This document shows positions 6,068-6,133 of a stretch of DNA of 6,133 bases, one piece after another. Each line of letters begins with the position of its first letter. Within the stretch, counting starts at the first letter, position 1. The notes under the pieces were generated by a model that was not told the DNA's origin, ran no database searches, and saw only the letters and a list, made by a program, of their open reading frames with translations. This DNA is from Oscillospiraceae bacterium. GTDB lineage: Bacteria; Bacillota_A; Clostridia; Oscillospirales; Oscillospiraceae. A program made the translations under genes and the position numbers. The stretch covers positions 1-6,133 of the forward strand of contig JAFYVA010000012.1 of assembly GCA_017549325.1 (NCBI GenBank), read 5' to 3'.

Positions 6068-6133
6068 ATGATTTTAAGAAAAGCATATATGAACGAAGCA
6101 AATACATCGTACCAGTGTATTGAAGACGCAAGA
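6068..6133 (+). CDS. N-terminus of a probable GNAT-family N-acetyltransferase (cut by window end)
   Basis: Only 22 codons are present, reading MILRKAYMNEANTSYQCIEDAR and open to the window edge. AGAGGT (6055-6060) lies 7 nt before the ATG, and a good promoter is just upstream, so the start is sound. The pattern of I-x-R-K-A, then E-A, then a Y-x-x-I-E-D-A helix resembles the first strand and helix of clostridial GNAT acetyltransferases, which transfer acetyl from acetyl-CoA to an amine. The acetyl-CoA binding motif lies beyond the window, so this is a resemblance only. The stretch is about 33% GC with codons such as TTA, AGA and ATT, unlike the GC-rich genes before it. Confidence 0.55.
   Translation, partial: MILRKAYMNEANTSYQCIEDAR

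Overview
The window looks like chromosomal core DNA from a GC-rich, spore-forming Clostridia, most likely an Oscillospiraceae-type gut anaerobe. The reasons are a SpoIVB sporulation protease, a clostridial-type class A penicillin-binding protein with a lysine-rich cytoplasmic tail, a 4-Cys TSCPD mini-protein and a long-form F420-ligase homologue, all in GC-rich coding DNA with Firmicutes-style Shine-Dalgarno sites and sigma-A promoters. The taxon is inferred from protein families; no rRNA is present. I saw no mobile element, CRISPR array, tRNA or rRNA.

Layout. (1) 67-3535, plus strand: a tight three-gene set. It contains a bifunctional class A PBP (glycosyltransferase plus transpeptidase), a YpsA/DUF1273-type SLOG protein 5 nt downstream, and a TSCPD/4-Cys mini-protein 17 nt after that. 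(2) 3546-3576: a hairpin flanked by an A-run and a T-run, which can terminate both this set and the convergent gene. (3) 3588-4781, minus strand: a coenzyme F420-0:L-glutamate ligase (CofE)-family protein, driven by a strong extended -10 sigma-A promoter at 4841-4869. (4) 4782-4996: the divergent control region. It holds that promoter, an A/T-rich UP-like tract and a weak candidate forespore (sigma-G) promoter pointing the other way. (5) 4997-5980, plus strand: spoIVB, probably starting at TTG behind a near-perfect Shine-Dalgarno, followed by a terminator at 5987-6013. (6) 6068 to the end: the first 22 codons of an AT-rich GNAT-like acetyltransferase with its own promoter, which overlaps the preceding terminator.

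How the genes fit together. The PBP polymerises and crosslinks peptidoglycan. The adjacent SLOG protein belongs to the family of YpsA, a factor linked to cell division in Firmicutes, so the pair may join wall synthesis to division or to nucleotide sensing. SpoIVB is the forespore signalling protease that triggers pro-sigma-K processing in Bacillus. The F420-ligase homologue is a conserved clostridial protein whose substrate is unlikely to be F420 itself. No clearly new multi-gene system is visible. The best leads are the PBP-SLOG-TSCPD linkage, the F420-ligase homologue of unknown substrate, and the absence of spo0A directly after spoIVB.
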